Shown piece by piece: positions 25,507-34,456 of a stretch of DNA of 64,000 bases. Both the position numbers and the translations under genes were made by a program. The notes beneath the pieces are model-generated. The model saw nothing but the letters and a program-made list of their open reading frames with translations. It did no database searches and had not been told where the DNA came from. Positions within the stretch are counted from its first letter, which is position 1. Each line of letters opens with the position of its first letter. This DNA is from Piscinibacter gummiphilus (GTDB lineage Bacteria; Pseudomonadota; Gammaproteobacteria; Burkholderiales; Burkholderiaceae_C), in assembly GCF_002116905.1 (NCBI RefSeq), contig NZ_CP015118.1, forward strand, positions 992,001-1,056,000. Direction: 5' to 3'.

Positions 25507-27246
25507 ATGACCGATCCGAAACCCTGGCCCGTGATGTCGATCGAGCGGGCCCATGAACTGATGACCACGCCCGGCTCGGCCTTCGAGATCGAGGAGCGCG
25601 TGATCCGCGGCGTGCCGTTGCGCGTGTGGAAGAACGCGCCGGCCACGATGCGCGAGGTGTTCCTCGTGGGCCGCTCGCACGGCGCCGCCACGTTCCTCGT
25701 CTACGAGGACGACCGCGCCACGTTCGAGGGCTTCGCGCGCGCCACGCTCGTGCTGGCCGAACGCCTGCAGCAGCAGGGCGTGGCGAAGGGCGACCGCGTG
25801 GCCATCGCGATGCGCAACGTGCCCGAGTGGCCGGTGGCGTACTTCGCCGCACTGCTCGTGGGGGCCATCGCCACGCCGCTGAACGCGTGGGGCACCGGCA
25901 ACGAACTCGAGTTCGGCCTGAGCGACTCGGGCGCGAAGGTGGCCATCGTCGACGCCGAACGCTGGGACCGCATCGAGCCGCACCTGCCGCAGTGCCCGGC
26001 GCTCGAGCGCGTGTTCGTCGCACGCGTGAAGGGGTCGGTGTCGAACCCGATCGCCACGCCGCTCACCGACGTGATCGGCCCGGTCAACGGCTGGTCGGAC
26101 CTGCCCGCGCGGCCGATGCCGGCGGTGCCGCTGGACCCCGAGGACGACGCCACCATCTTCTACACGTCCGGCACCACGGGCCGCCAGAAGGGGGCGCTCG
26201 GTACGCACCGCGCGTCGATCAGCACGGTGCTCGCCAGCAGTTTCTCGGCGCAGCGCAACTTCTGGCGCAAGGGCGAGCCGGTGCCCAAGCCGGAGGACCG
26301 CAAGTTCCAGCGCGCGGTGCTGCTCGCCATCCCGTTCTTCCACACCACCGGCTGCCAGGCGATCCTGTGCGCGGCGGTGTACGGCGGCACGAAGATCGTG
26401 TGCCTGCACCGCTGGGACGTCGAGCAGGCGATGGGCCTGATCGAACGCGAACGCTGCACGCAGGCGGGTGGCGTGCCCACCATTGCCTGGCAGATCATCG
26501 AACACCCCGAGCGCCACAGGTTCGACCTCTCGAGCCTCGAGAGCGTGTCGTACGGCGGCGCACCGGCCTCGCCCGAACTCGTGCGGCGCATCAAGGAGGT
26601 GTTCCCGCTGTCTGCGCCGGGCCTCGGCTGGGGCATGACCGAGACATCCGCCACGTTCTCGAGCCACGGCGGCGAGGACTACGTGCGCAAGCCCGACAGC
26701 AGCGGCCCGGCCCTGCCCATCTGCGACATGAAGATCGCCGACGACGCAGGCAACGCGCTGCCGCCGGGCCAGGTGGGCGAGTTGTGGGCCCGCGGCCCGA
26801 ACGTCGTGAAGGGCTACTGGAACAACCCCGAGGCCACGGCGGCCACGTTCGTCGACGGCTGGGTGCGCACCGGCGACCTGGGCTACATGGACGAGGAGGC
26901 CTTCCTGTTCATCGTCGACCGCAAGAAGGACATGCTGATTCGCGGCGGCGAGAACATCTACTGCACCGAGGTCGAGGATGCGCTGTACGCCCACCCGGCC
27001 GTGATGGACGCGGGGGTGGTGGGCCGGCCCCACCGCACGCTGGGCGAGGAGCCGGTGGCCGCGGTCACGCTGAAGCCGGGGCAGTCGGTGAGCGAGGCCG
27101 AGCTGCGCGCCTTCGTGGGCGAACGGCTCGCGGCGTTCAAGGTGCCGGTGCGGATCCATTTCAACGCCGGCATGCTGCCGCGCAACGTCAATGGCAAACT
27201 GCTGAAGCCCGAGATCAAGAAGCTGTTCCCGCAGGAGGCGGCATGA
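25507..27246 (+). CDS. AMP-forming acyl-CoA ligase
   Basis: Class I adenylate-forming enzyme of 579 residues that activates a carboxylic acid to its CoA thioester. Core motifs: FYTSGTTGRQKGALGTHRA (P-loop), GWGMTETSA, WVRTGDLGYMDEEAF, IVDRKKDMLIRGGENIYC, and the catalytic Lys in NVNGKLLKPEIKK. The ATG at 25507 is 1 nt after the preceding stop and AGGAAG precedes it. The N terminus carries about 40 extra residues before the usual start of the fold. The downstream hydrolase gene overlaps its stop codon. Confidence 0.92.
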   Translation: MTDPKPWPVMSIERAHELMTTPGSAFEIEERVIRGVPLRVWKNAPATMREVFLVGRSHGAATFLVYEDDRATFEGFARATLVLAERLQQQGVAKGDRVAIAMRNVPEWPVAYFAALLVGAIATPLNAWGTGNELEFGLSDSGAKVAIVDAERWDRIEPHLPQCPALERVFVARVKGSVSNPIATPLTDVIGPVNGWSDLPARPMPAVPLDPEDDATIFYTSGTTGRQKGALGTHRASISTVLASSFSAQRNFWRKGEPVPKPEDRKFQRAVLLAIPFFHTTGCQAILCAAVYGGTKIVCLHRWDVEQAMGLIERERCTQAGGVPTIAWQIIEHPERHRFDLSSLESVSYGGAPASPELVRRIKEVFPLSAPGLGWGMTETSATFSSHGGEDYVRKPDSSGPALPICDMKIADDAGNALPPGQVGELWARGPNVVKGYWNNPEATAATFVDGWVRTGDLGYMDEEAFLFIVDRKKDMLIRGGENIYCTEVEDALYAHPAVMDAGVVGRPHRTLGEEPVAAVTLKPGQSVSEAELRAFVGERLAAFKVPVRIHFNAGMLPRNVNGKLLKPEIKKLFPQEAA

Positions 27247-28235
27247 GCGAGAAGGAACCCACCCCGAACATGAAGGCGCCGCTCGCCCCGCTGGCGGGGG
27301 CGGTGCCGCCGCGTCCGGCGTGGTTCGAGGCCGCGCTGGCGCGCGCGCCGGAGCGGTCCGTGGTCGACGTGCTCGGCACGGGCATCGAGGTGCTGACGTG
27401 GGGCGAACGCGGCCGGCCCGGCCTGCTGTTCCTGCACGGCAACCGGGCCCACGCCGACTGGTGGAGCTTCATCGCGCCGTACTTCGCCGACACGCACCGC
27501 GTGGTCGCGATGTCGTGGTCCGGCATGGGCGGCTCCGGCTGGCGAGACACCTACGCGATGGCCACGCTCGTCGAGGAGATGGACACGGTGGCCCAGGCCA
27601 CCGGCCTGTTCGACGGGCCGGTGAAGCCGGTGGCCGTGGCGCATTCGTTCGGCGCGTTCGTCGCACTGCGCTACGCGGCCGATCGCGGGCGCAAGTTCGG
27701 TGGCGTGGTCACGGTCGACATGCCGATGACCAAGCGGCCCGACGGCCCGCGCGAACGCTCGAACGAGATGCGCGACAACGCGGTGTACCCCGACATGGCC
27801 GCGGCCCTCGCCCGCTACCGCTTCGCGCCGCTGCAGCCTTGCGAGAACCTCTTCATCGCCGACCACATGGCGCGCCTGTCGCTGAAGCCCGCGGCCGACG
27901 GCCCCGGTGTCACGTGGCGCTTCGACCCCTACATCTGGCGCGAGCTGCGCATCGGCAGCCCCGGCCAGGACATGGTGGCCAGCCAGTGCCCCGTGGCCGT
28001 GATGTGGGGCGGGGACTCGGTGCTGATCGACAAGCCCCACCTCGACCACGTGCGGTCGAAGTACGCGTCGGGCATGCCGTGGATCGAGATCCCGTCGGCG
28101 GGCCACCACGTGATGGTGGACCAGCCGCTCGCGTTCGTGACGGCGGTGCGCGGGCTGCTGTCGGGGTGGCCGCGCACGCCGCGCCCGGCCGTGGTGCCGG
28201 CGCCGGCCGCGGCCGAAGGGGTCAGTCCGCCGTGA
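27243..28235 (+). CDS. Alpha/beta hydrolase
   Basis: Predicted hydrolase of 330 residues. The oxyanion/His-Gly element is FLHGNRAHADWW, the nucleophile elbow is VAHSFGAFVALRY (Ser), the acid lies in VMWGGDSVLIDK, and the terminal His in SAGHHVMVDQP. It overlaps the ligase stop by ATGA. Its last 14 nt overlap the convergent Bug gene. The substrate is unknown; a thioesterase or ring-opening hydrolase role would fit the operon. Confidence 0.85.
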   Translation: MSEKEPTPNMKAPLAPLAGAVPPRPAWFEAALARAPERSVVDVLGTGIEVLTWGERGRPGLLFLHGNRAHADWWSFIAPYFADTHRVVAMSWSGMGGSGWRDTYAMATLVEEMDTVAQATGLFDGPVKPVAVAHSFGAFVALRYAADRGRKFGGVVTVDMPMTKRPDGPRERSNEMRDNAVYPDMAAALARYRFAPLQPCENLFIADHMARLSLKPAADGPGVTWRFDPYIWRELRIGSPGQDMVASQCPVAVMWGGDSVLIDKPHLDHVRSKYASGMPWIEIPSAGHHVMVDQPLAFVTAVRGLLSGWPRTPRPAVVPAPAAAEGVSPP

Positions 28236-29193
28236 CCTTGGCGCGGCGGATCACCTCGCCCCACTTGCTGGTCTCCGCCGCGATGAAACGCTCGAACTCC
28301 TCGGGCGTGTTGCCCACGGGCACCGTGCCCATGCCCTCGAGCCGTGCGCGCACGTCTTCCATGCGCACGATGCGGGCGACCTCGTCGGACACCCGCTTGA
28401 CGACGTCCTTCGGGGTGCCCGCCGGCGCCAGCACACCAGCCCACGTGCTGCCGGTGAAGTTCGCGAGGCCCTGCTCGATGAACGTGGGCACGTCGGGGGC
28501 GGCGGGCAGGCGCTTGTCGCTCGCCACGCCGATCAGCCGCACCTTGCCGGTCTTGCCCGGGTTGATGAGGCCGGAGGCCGCGTCGAAGAACAGCGACACC
28601 TGGCCACCCATCAGGTCGGTCAGGGCCGCGGCCGCGCCGCGGTAGGGGATGTGGACCATGTACGTGCCGGTCTGGGCCTTCAGCAGCTCGGTGGTCAGGT
28701 GCGCGGCCGAGCCGTTGCCGCTGGACGCGAAGCTCACCTTGCCGGGATGGGCCTTCGCGTAGTCGACCAGTTCGCGGGCGGTCTTGAACGGCGCGTCGTT
28801 GTTGACCGCCGCGATCAGCGGCGAAATGCCGATGAGCGACACCGCCGCGAGGTCCTTCCGCGGGTCGTACGGCAGCTTCGGGTACAGGGTGGTGTTGGCA
28901 GCGTATGCGGCGATCACGACGCCGAAGGTGGTGCCGTCGGGCGTGGCCTTCGCGATGGCATCGGTGCCGATGATGCCGTTCGCGCCGGGGCGGTTGTCCA
29001 CGGTGACGACCACGCCCAGCCGCTCCTGCAGCTTCTGCGCGACGAGCCGCGCGGTCACGTCGGTGAATCCGCCGGGTGGGTAGGGCACCACGACGCGGAT
29101 GGGCTTGGAGGGCCAGGTGTCGGCGCGCACGGTGGGCACGGCGAGGGTGGCGGCGAGGCCCGCGGTGAAGCGGCGGCGATCGATCCGGGACAT
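28222..29193 (-). CDS. Bug/TctC-family periplasmic binding protein
   Basis: Extracytoplasmic binding protein of 323 residues. A twin-arginine-like start (MSRIDRRRFTAGLAATLAVP) is followed by WPSKPIRVVVPYPPGGFTD, the family's opening strand and loop. GANGIIGTDAIAKATPDG and GNGSAAHLTTELL are other family marks. No TctA/TctB membrane genes are present, so it is an orphan as is common in Burkholderiales. It is downstream of the second LivK-type gene, with a REP element between. The ligand is a small carboxylate by family analogy. Confidence 0.9.
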   Translation of the reverse strand: MSRIDRRRFTAGLAATLAVPTVRADTWPSKPIRVVVPYPPGGFTDVTARLVAQKLQERLGVVVTVDNRPGANGIIGTDAIAKATPDGTTFGVVIAAYAANTTLYPKLPYDPRKDLAAVSLIGISPLIAAVNNDAPFKTARELVDYAKAHPGKVSFASSGNGSAAHLTTELLKAQTGTYMVHIPYRGAAAALTDLMGGQVSLFFDAASGLINPGKTGKVRLIGVASDKRLPAAPDVPTFIEQGLANFTGSTWAGVLAPAGTPKDVVKRVSDEVARIVRMEDVRARLEGMGTVPVGNTPEEFERFIAAETSKWGEVIRRAKVTAD

Positions 29194-29215
29194 GGTGGGA
29201 TCTCCCCAAAAACGA

Positions 29216-29286
29216 GTCATCCCGGCGGATGCCGGGACCCTGGGCGTCGTCGAGGCGCCGGGGGTCCCGGCCTGCGCCGGGATGAC
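29216..29286. repeat. REP-like palindromic element, copy 1
   Basis: A 71-nt element with GTCATCCCGGC at one end and GCCGGGATGAC at the other. Each half is itself a hairpin, CCCGGCGGATGCCGGGACCC and its partner. It lies between the Bug gene and livK copy 2, 18 nt from the latter's stop. Confidence 0.8.
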
Positions 29287-29303
29287 ATCTGCAGGCCGAG
29301 GCC

Positions 29304-30467
29304 TTACTTCAGCGAGCTGAGCTTCACTTCCTTGACCTTGCCGTTTTCGATCACGGCGACACGGGTGTCGGCCAGCGTGCCGCCCTTTTCGTCGACGCCA
29401 TCGAGGCTGTTCGGGTTGTGCGCCGGGGTCAGCTGCTTGGCCGCCTTGTCGAGCGCCGCGCGGATGGCGGTGGCGTCGGTCACGGTGCCGGCGACCTTCA
29501 TGGCCTCGGCGGTGAGGTACACGGCGGTGTAGTTCAGCGAGACTTCCGAGCTCGGGATGCGGCCCGGGTAGGCCTTCTGGAAGCGGGCCACGAAGTTCTG
29601 CGCGTCGGGGGTCTTGTCTTCCACGAGCGGCAGCACGCCGATGGAGCCTTCGAGCGGGCCGTAGCCGCCGATGACCTTGGCCATCTCGTCCATCTTCGCC
29701 TGGTCGATGATCACGAAGCCGCCCTTGAAGCCCAGTTCGCGGGCCTGCTTGACGACGAGGCCGGTGGGCTCGGAGGCGCCGCCGATGAACATCACGTCGG
29801 GCTTGGCGGCCAGCGCGCGGCTCACGCCGCTGTAGAAGTCGGCCGCGCGGTTGTACGACATGGGGTTCTCGATGACGACCTTGCCGCCGGCGGCTTCCCA
29901 TGCCGGCTTGAACACGGCGGTCCAGGCCTTGGCGTAGTCGTGGTCGCCATGGGCGAACGCGAGGTTCTTGCCGTACTTGGTCATCGCGTGCTTGACGAAG
30001 GCCGGCACGTAGGAGGTGAACTCGGGCGGGATGCGCAGCGTGAGCTTGTTGCCGCGGGCGGTGATCTGCGGCACGGAGGTGTACGACAGCAGCAGGTACT
30101 TGTTCTGCTCGTTGTTCACCTGCAGGGCCAGGCCGCCACCCGAGTGCGGCACGAGGATGGCCGGGGTTTTCGATTCCTGCACCAGGCGCTGCGCGTTGAT
30201 GGCGGTCTCGGACGGGTTGTACTTGTCGTCGAGCGCGACGATCTCGAACTTGTACTTCTTGCCCGCCACCTCGAAGCCGGCGGCGTTGATCTCGGCGACC
30301 GCCATCTGCATGCCGTCGAGCACGTTCTTGCCGTACAGCGCGGCACCACCGCTCAGCGGGCCGGAGAAACCGATCTTCACGACCTCCTGGGCGAAGGCCG
30401 GGGCGGCGAAGGCCAGGCCGAATGCCGCTGCGGCGGCGACCTGCTTCACGTTGAGTTTCACGTTCAT
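29304..30467 (-). CDS. Branched-chain amino-acid-type ABC binding protein (LivK-like), copy 2
   Basis: Periplasmic type-I binding protein of 387 residues. A signal peptide (about 1-27, ending APAFA) is followed by QEVVKIGFSGPLSGGAALYG. LDDKYNPSETAINAQRLVQ and IGGASEPTGLVVKQARELG are typical. It is a tandem duplicate of the next gene upstream: every nucleotide is offset by exactly 1400, and positions 29713-30133 differ from the other copy at only three sites. It probably delivers amino acids or an aromatic or acyl acid to the Liv permeases. Confidence 0.92.
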   Translation of the reverse strand: MNVKLNVKQVAAAAAFGLAFAAPAFAQEVVKIGFSGPLSGGAALYGKNVLDGMQMAVAEINAAGFEVAGKKYKFEIVALDDKYNPSETAINAQRLVQESKTPAILVPHSGGGLALQVNNEQNKYLLLSYTSVPQITARGNKLTLRIPPEFTSYVPAFVKHAMTKYGKNLAFAHGDHDYAKAWTAVFKPAWEAAGGKVVIENPMSYNRAADFYSGVSRALAAKPDVMFIGGASEPTGLVVKQARELGFKGGFVIIDQAKMDEMAKVIGGYGPLEGSIGVLPLVEDKTPDAQNFVARFQKAYPGRIPSSEVSLNYTAVYLTAEAMKVAGTVTDATAIRAALDKAAKQLTPAHNPNSLDGVDEKGGTLADTRVAVIENGKVKEVKLSSLK

Positions 30468-30613
30468 CTGCTATCTCCTGGTGGTGGGACGGTCTGGACG
30501 AAATCGTCGTGCGACGTACGCTCTTCTGGGAACGGTAGTTTGATGGCGAGCGTTGACGGGCCGATATGGGGGGAACTGCTGAGGAACCCCACAAGCAACA
30601 CACCAGAAAGCAG

Positions 30614-30684
30614 TCATCCCGGCGAATGCCGGGACCCTGGGCGCCATCGAGGTGCGCAGGATCCCGGCCTGCGCCGGGATGACG
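30614..30684. repeat. REP-like palindromic element, copy 2
   Basis: A 71-nt element of the same form as copy 1 (GTCATCCCGGC ... GCCGGGATGAC). It lies 19 nt from the stop of livK copy 1. The equal position relative to each livK shows that it was part of the duplicated unit. Confidence 0.8.
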
Positions 30685-30703
30685 GGGGAGAAGCGGGAGC
30701 GGG

Positions 30704-31867
30704 TTACTTGAGGGCGCTGAGCTTGATCTCGCGGACCTTGCCGTTCTCGACGACCGCCACGCGCGTGTCGGCCAGCGTGCCACCCTTGTCGTCCACGCCG
30801 TCGAGCGTGTTCGGGTTGTGGGCGGGGCTGAGCTCCTTCGCGGCCTTGTCGAGCGAGGCGCGGATCGCGGTGGCGTCGGTCACCGAGCCGGAGGCCTTCA
30901 TCGCGCCGGCCAGCAGCCAGACGGCGGTGTAGTTCAGCGAGACTTCCGAGCTGGGCACGCGGCCCGGGTAGGCCTTCTGGAAGCGGGTCACGAAGTTCTG
31001 CGCGTCGGGGGTCTTGTCCTCGATCAGCGGCAGCACGCCGATGGAACCTTCCAGCGGACCGTAGCCGCCGGTCACCTTCGTCATCTCGTCCATCTTGGCC
31101 TGGTCGATGATGACGAAGCCGCCCTTGAAGCCCAGTTCGCGGGCCTGCTTGACGACGAGGCCGGTGGGCTCGGAGGCGCCGCCGATGAACATCACGTCGG
31201 GCTTGGCGGCCAGCGCGCGGCTCACGCCGCTGTAGAAGTCGGCCGCGCGGTTGTACGACATGGGGTTCTCGATGACGACCTTGCCGCCGGCGGCTTCCCA
31301 CGCCGGCTTGAACACGGCGGTCCAGGCCTTGGCGTAGTCGTGGTCGCCGTGGGCGAACGCGATGTTCTTGCCGTACTTGGTCATCGCGTGCTTGACGAAG
31401 GCCGGCACGTAGGAGGTGAACTCGGGCGGGATGCGCAGCGTGAGCTTGTTGCCGCGGGCGGTGATCTGCGGCACGGAGGTGTACGACAGCAGCAGGTACT
31501 TGTTCTGCTCGTTGTTCACCTGCAGGGCCAGGCTGCCGCCGGAGTGCGGCACGAGGATCGCGGGCGTCTTGTACTGCTGCACCAGGCGCTGCGCGTTGAT
31601 GGCGGTCTCGGACGGGTTGTACTTGTCGTCGAGCGAGACGATCTCGAGCTTGTACTTCTTGCCGGCCACCTCGAGGCCCTGCGCGTTGATCTCGTTGACG
31701 GCGAGCTGCATGCCGTCGAGCACGTTCTTGCCGTAGAGCGCGGCGCCGCCGCTCAGCGGGCCGGAGAAGCCGATCTTCACGACCTCCTGGGCGAAGGCGG
31801 AACCGGTGAACGCCAGGCCCAGGGCGGCGGTGGCGGCGAGGTGCTTCAGCTTGAATGTCACGGTCAT
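30704..31867 (-). CDS. Branched-chain amino-acid-type ABC binding protein (LivK-like), copy 1
   Basis: Periplasmic binding protein of 387 residues, the same length as its tandem copy. A signal peptide (about 1-26, ending GSAFA) precedes QEVVKIGFSGPLSGG. Differences from the other copy cluster in the N-terminal 110 and C-terminal 130 residues, while the middle is nearly identical. It follows livF with a hairpin between. The two copies may differ in ligand range. Confidence 0.92.
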   Translation of the reverse strand: MTVTFKLKHLAATAALGLAFTGSAFAQEVVKIGFSGPLSGGAALYGKNVLDGMQLAVNEINAQGLEVAGKKYKLEIVSLDDKYNPSETAINAQRLVQQYKTPAILVPHSGGSLALQVNNEQNKYLLLSYTSVPQITARGNKLTLRIPPEFTSYVPAFVKHAMTKYGKNIAFAHGDHDYAKAWTAVFKPAWEAAGGKVVIENPMSYNRAADFYSGVSRALAAKPDVMFIGGASEPTGLVVKQARELGFKGGFVIIDQAKMDEMTKVTGGYGPLEGSIGVLPLIEDKTPDAQNFVTRFQKAYPGRVPSSEVSLNYTAVWLLAGAMKASGSVTDATAIRASLDKAAKELSPAHNPNTLDGVDDKGGTLADTRVAVVENGKVREIKLSALK

Positions 31868-31910
31868 CTGTCTACTTCCTGTGGTGCAACGATCGGGAAA
31901 CGAAGGCCCG

Positions 31911-31938
31911 TCCGCCGGCGCGTGACAGGGCCGGCGGA
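31911..31938. terminator. Hairpin between livF and livK copy 1
   Basis: TCCGCCGGC (31911-31919) pairs perfectly with GCCGGCGGA (31930-31938) around a 10-nt loop. It has no T run. It may act as a partial terminator or mRNA-stability element that sets binding-protein level relative to the permease genes. Confidence 0.45.
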
Positions 31939-31978
31939 GGGTGGCGGAAACAGTGGGAGGGGAAACGCCGCGCGAAGT

Positions 31979-32686
31979 TCAGGCGCCGATGTAGGCGCGA
32001 CGCACGGCCTCGTTGTTGAGCAGGCTGTCGCGGTCGCCTTCCATGACGATGTGACCGCCTTCGATCACGTAGGCGCGGTGCGCGATCTTCAGCGCGGCGA
32101 ACGCGTTCTGCTCGGCGAGCAGCACCGTGGTGCCGGCGCGGTTGATCTGCTGGATCACCTCGAACACCTGCTTCACGACGAGGGGCGCGAGGCCGAGCGA
32201 CGGCTCGTCGAGCAGCAGTGCCTTCGGACGGCTCATCATCGCGCGGCCGATGGCCACCATCTGCTGCTGGCCGCCCGACAGCGAACCGGCCGGGTCGTCC
32301 TTCTTCTGCTCGAGGATGGGGAACAGCGCGAGCACCTCGTCGAGGCGCTTCTTGTTGCCCGCCGTGTCGCGGCGGTGCACGTAGGCGCCCAGCATCAGGT
32401 TCTTCAGCACGCTCATCTGCGGGAAGAGCTTGCGGCCCTCCGGGCACTGCACGACGCCCGCCTCCACGATCTGCGCGGCGCGCATGCCGACCAGCTCCTG
32501 GTTGTGGAAGCGGATGCTGCCGCCCGCGGCGCGGTGGATGCCGCTCGTGGTCAGGAAGATGGAGCTCTTGCCGGCGCCGTTGGCGCCGAGCAGCACGACC
32601 AGCTCGCCTTCCTTCGCGTTGAGGCTGACGCCGTCGAGCGCCTGGAAGCTGCCGTATTTGAGCGAAACGTTCTCAAGCGTCAGCAT
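31979..32686 (-). CDS. livF: Liv-type ABC importer ATPase LivF
   Basis: ATPase of 235 residues, normal for LivF. Walker A is LLGANGAGKSS, the signature is LSGGQQQMVAIGRAMM, and Walker B is ALLLDEPSLGLAP. CPEGRKLFPQMSVLKNLMLG is the LivF-specific region. Its start overlaps the livG end by 14 nt. Confidence 0.94.
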   Translation of the reverse strand: MLTLENVSLKYGSFQALDGVSLNAKEGELVVLLGANGAGKSSIFLTTSGIHRAAGGSIRFHNQELVGMRAAQIVEAGVVQCPEGRKLFPQMSVLKNLMLGAYVHRRDTAGNKKRLDEVLALFPILEQKKDDPAGSLSGGQQQMVAIGRAMMSRPKALLLDEPSLGLAPLVVKQVFEVIQQINRAGTTVLLAEQNAFAALKIAHRAYVIEGGHIVMEGDRDSLLNNEAVRRAYIGA

Positions 32687-33437
32687 GTTCGCTCCCGAGG
32701 TAGGCGTCGATCACGGCGGGGTTCGCGCGGATCTCGGCGGGGGTGCCCTCGGCGATCTTCTCGCCGTAGTTGAGCACCATGATCTTGTCGGCCAGGCTCA
32801 TGATCATGTTCATCTTGTGTTCGATCAGGCCCACGGTGAGCCCGTGCTTGACCATCTTGCGGATGAGATCGGCCAGGCCCACGGTTTCATCGGGATTCAC
32901 GCCACCCGCCGGTTCGTCGAGCAGCACCACTTTCGGGTCGGTGGACAGCGCGAGCGCGAAGGCCACGCGCTTGCGCTCCTCCTGCGAGATGTCGCCGGCC
33001 ATGCGGTTGGCCATGTGCGACAGGCCCACGAAGTCGAGCGCGTCGCGTGCCTTCTCGCGGCAGACCTTCTCCTCGTTCTTCAGGCGCGAGGAGCCGACCA
33101 GCACGTCCCACAGGCCCGACTTCGTGCGCAGGCGGTGGCCCACGATCAGGTTGTCGAGCACCGAGGCGTTGTCGAACAGCGCCGTGGTCTGGAAGGTGCG
33201 CGACACGCCCAGCTTCGCGACCTCGTCGGTGCGCAGGTGGGTGACGTCGACGCCGTCGAGCGTGATGCGGCCCGAGGTGGGCTTGTGCACGCCGCTGATC
33301 AGGTTGAAGAACGTGGTCTTGCCCGCGCCGTTGGGGCCGATGATCGCGTTGATCTTGCCCTTCTCGATGGAGGTGCTGACCTCGTTGACGGCCGCGAGGC
33401 CGCCGAAGCGTTTGCTCAGGTTCTCGATCTTAAGCAT
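32673..33437 (-). CDS. livG: Liv-type ABC importer ATPase LivG
   Basis: ATPase of 254 residues. Walker A is IIGPNGAGKTTFFNLISG, the signature region is ISQEERKRVAFALALS (a variant of LSGGQ), and Walker B is VVLLDEPAGGVNPDE. IEHKMNMIMSLADKIMVLNYG is the LivG H-loop. The signature reads ISQEE rather than the usual LSGGQ, which is unusual and could affect ATP turnover. It overlaps livM by 8 nt. Confidence 0.92.
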   Translation of the reverse strand: MLKIENLSKRFGGLAAVNEVSTSIEKGKINAIIGPNGAGKTTFFNLISGVHKPTSGRITLDGVDVTHLRTDEVAKLGVSRTFQTTALFDNASVLDNLIVGHRLRTKSGLWDVLVGSSRLKNEEKVCREKARDALDFVGLSHMANRMAGDISQEERKRVAFALALSTDPKVVLLDEPAGGVNPDETVGLADLIRKMVKHGLTVGLIEHKMNMIMSLADKIMVLNYGEKIAEGTPAEIRANPAVIDAYLGSEHADA

Positions 33438-34455
33438 GGGTCGCGCCTCCCTGCGGGGCGGTCGTGTTGACGGGCTTGGCGGCCGGGGCGGCGGCCAGCT
33501 TCTTGGCTTCGTTCGACGCGCGGCGGGCCTTCCAGGCGAGGTAGCTGCCGACGATGCCGTTGGGCACGAAGATCACGAGCAGGATGATCAGCGGGCCGAA
33601 CACGACGTAGCGGTACTCCTGCAGGAACTGCAGGTGCTGCGACAGCCACGGCATGCCGATGGCGCCGAGCAGGGGGCCGAGGATGGTGCCGATGCCGCCG
33701 ATCAGCATGAACGTGGTCATCTCGAACGTGTGGTGCGTGCCCGCGAGGTCGGGGCCCAGGAACCGCACGAAGCCGGCATACAGGCCGCCCGCGAGGCCGG
33801 CGTAGAACACCGACAGCAGGAACGACAGCAGCTTGTTGCGCGCGAGGTTGATGCCCAGCGACTCGGCCAGCTCGTCGCTGTTGCGGATGGCCATGAACGT
33901 GCGGCCCAGCAGCGACGTGACGATGCGGTGCATGACGAACGCGCCCACCACGAGGAACGCGAACACCAGGTAGTACAGCGCACGCGGCTGGTCGAACACG
34001 TAGCCGCCGAAGCCGGTGGGCGCCGGGATGCCGATGATGCCCACGGTGCCGTGCGTCAGCGATTCCCACTTCTCGATCACGAGGAACATGATGTAGCCCA
34101 CGCACAGCGTGAAGATCGAGAAGTAGTGGCCCTTCAGGCGCAGCGACACGAAGCCGAGCGGCAGGCCCACGAGCGCGGTGATCACGCCGGAGAGAGCGAA
34201 CGCGATCCAGAACGGCACCTGGTGGTCCACCGTCAGGATGCCCACGACGTAGGCACCGAGCGCCATGAAGCCGCTGTGCGCGAGGTTGAACTGCCCGGTG
34301 TAGCCCGTGATCAGGTTCAGTCCCAGCGTGGCCAGCGCGAAGATGTACGCGGTGGACATCACCGTGAGGTGATAGTCGTTGCCGGTGACGAACGGAAAGA
34401 CGAGGCCGGCGAGGACGAGCAGCGTCCAGCCGATGCGGCCTTCGAGGTACTTCAT
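33430..34455 (-). CDS. livM: Liv-type ABC importer permease LivM
   Basis: Inner-membrane permease of 341 residues with LNLITGYTGQFNLAHSGFMA near residues 45-64 and the ATPase-contact loop ESLGINLARNKLLSFLLS. The C-terminal 40 residues (AWKARRASNEAKKLA...) are a basic and Ala-rich cytoplasmic tail. It lies 1 nt after livH. Confidence 0.93.
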   Translation of the reverse strand: MKYLEGRIGWTLLVLAGLVFPFVTGNDYHLTVMSTAYIFALATLGLNLITGYTGQFNLAHSGFMALGAYVVGILTVDHQVPFWIAFALSGVITALVGLPLGFVSLRLKGHYFSIFTLCVGYIMFLVIEKWESLTHGTVGIIGIPAPTGFGGYVFDQPRALYYLVFAFLVVGAFVMHRIVTSLLGRTFMAIRNSDELAESLGINLARNKLLSFLLSVFYAGLAGGLYAGFVRFLGPDLAGTHHTFEMTTFMLIGGIGTILGPLLGAIGMPWLSQHLQFLQEYRYVVFGPLIILLVIFVPNGIVGSYLAWKARRASNEAKKLAAAPAAKPVNTTAPQGGATHA

Positions 34456-34456
34456 G

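Noticed and set aside
28222..28235. Overlap of hydrolase and Bug gene as a sign of a frameshift
   Set aside because: Both frames are complete with normal C termini; a 14-nt convergent overlap is common in compact genomes.
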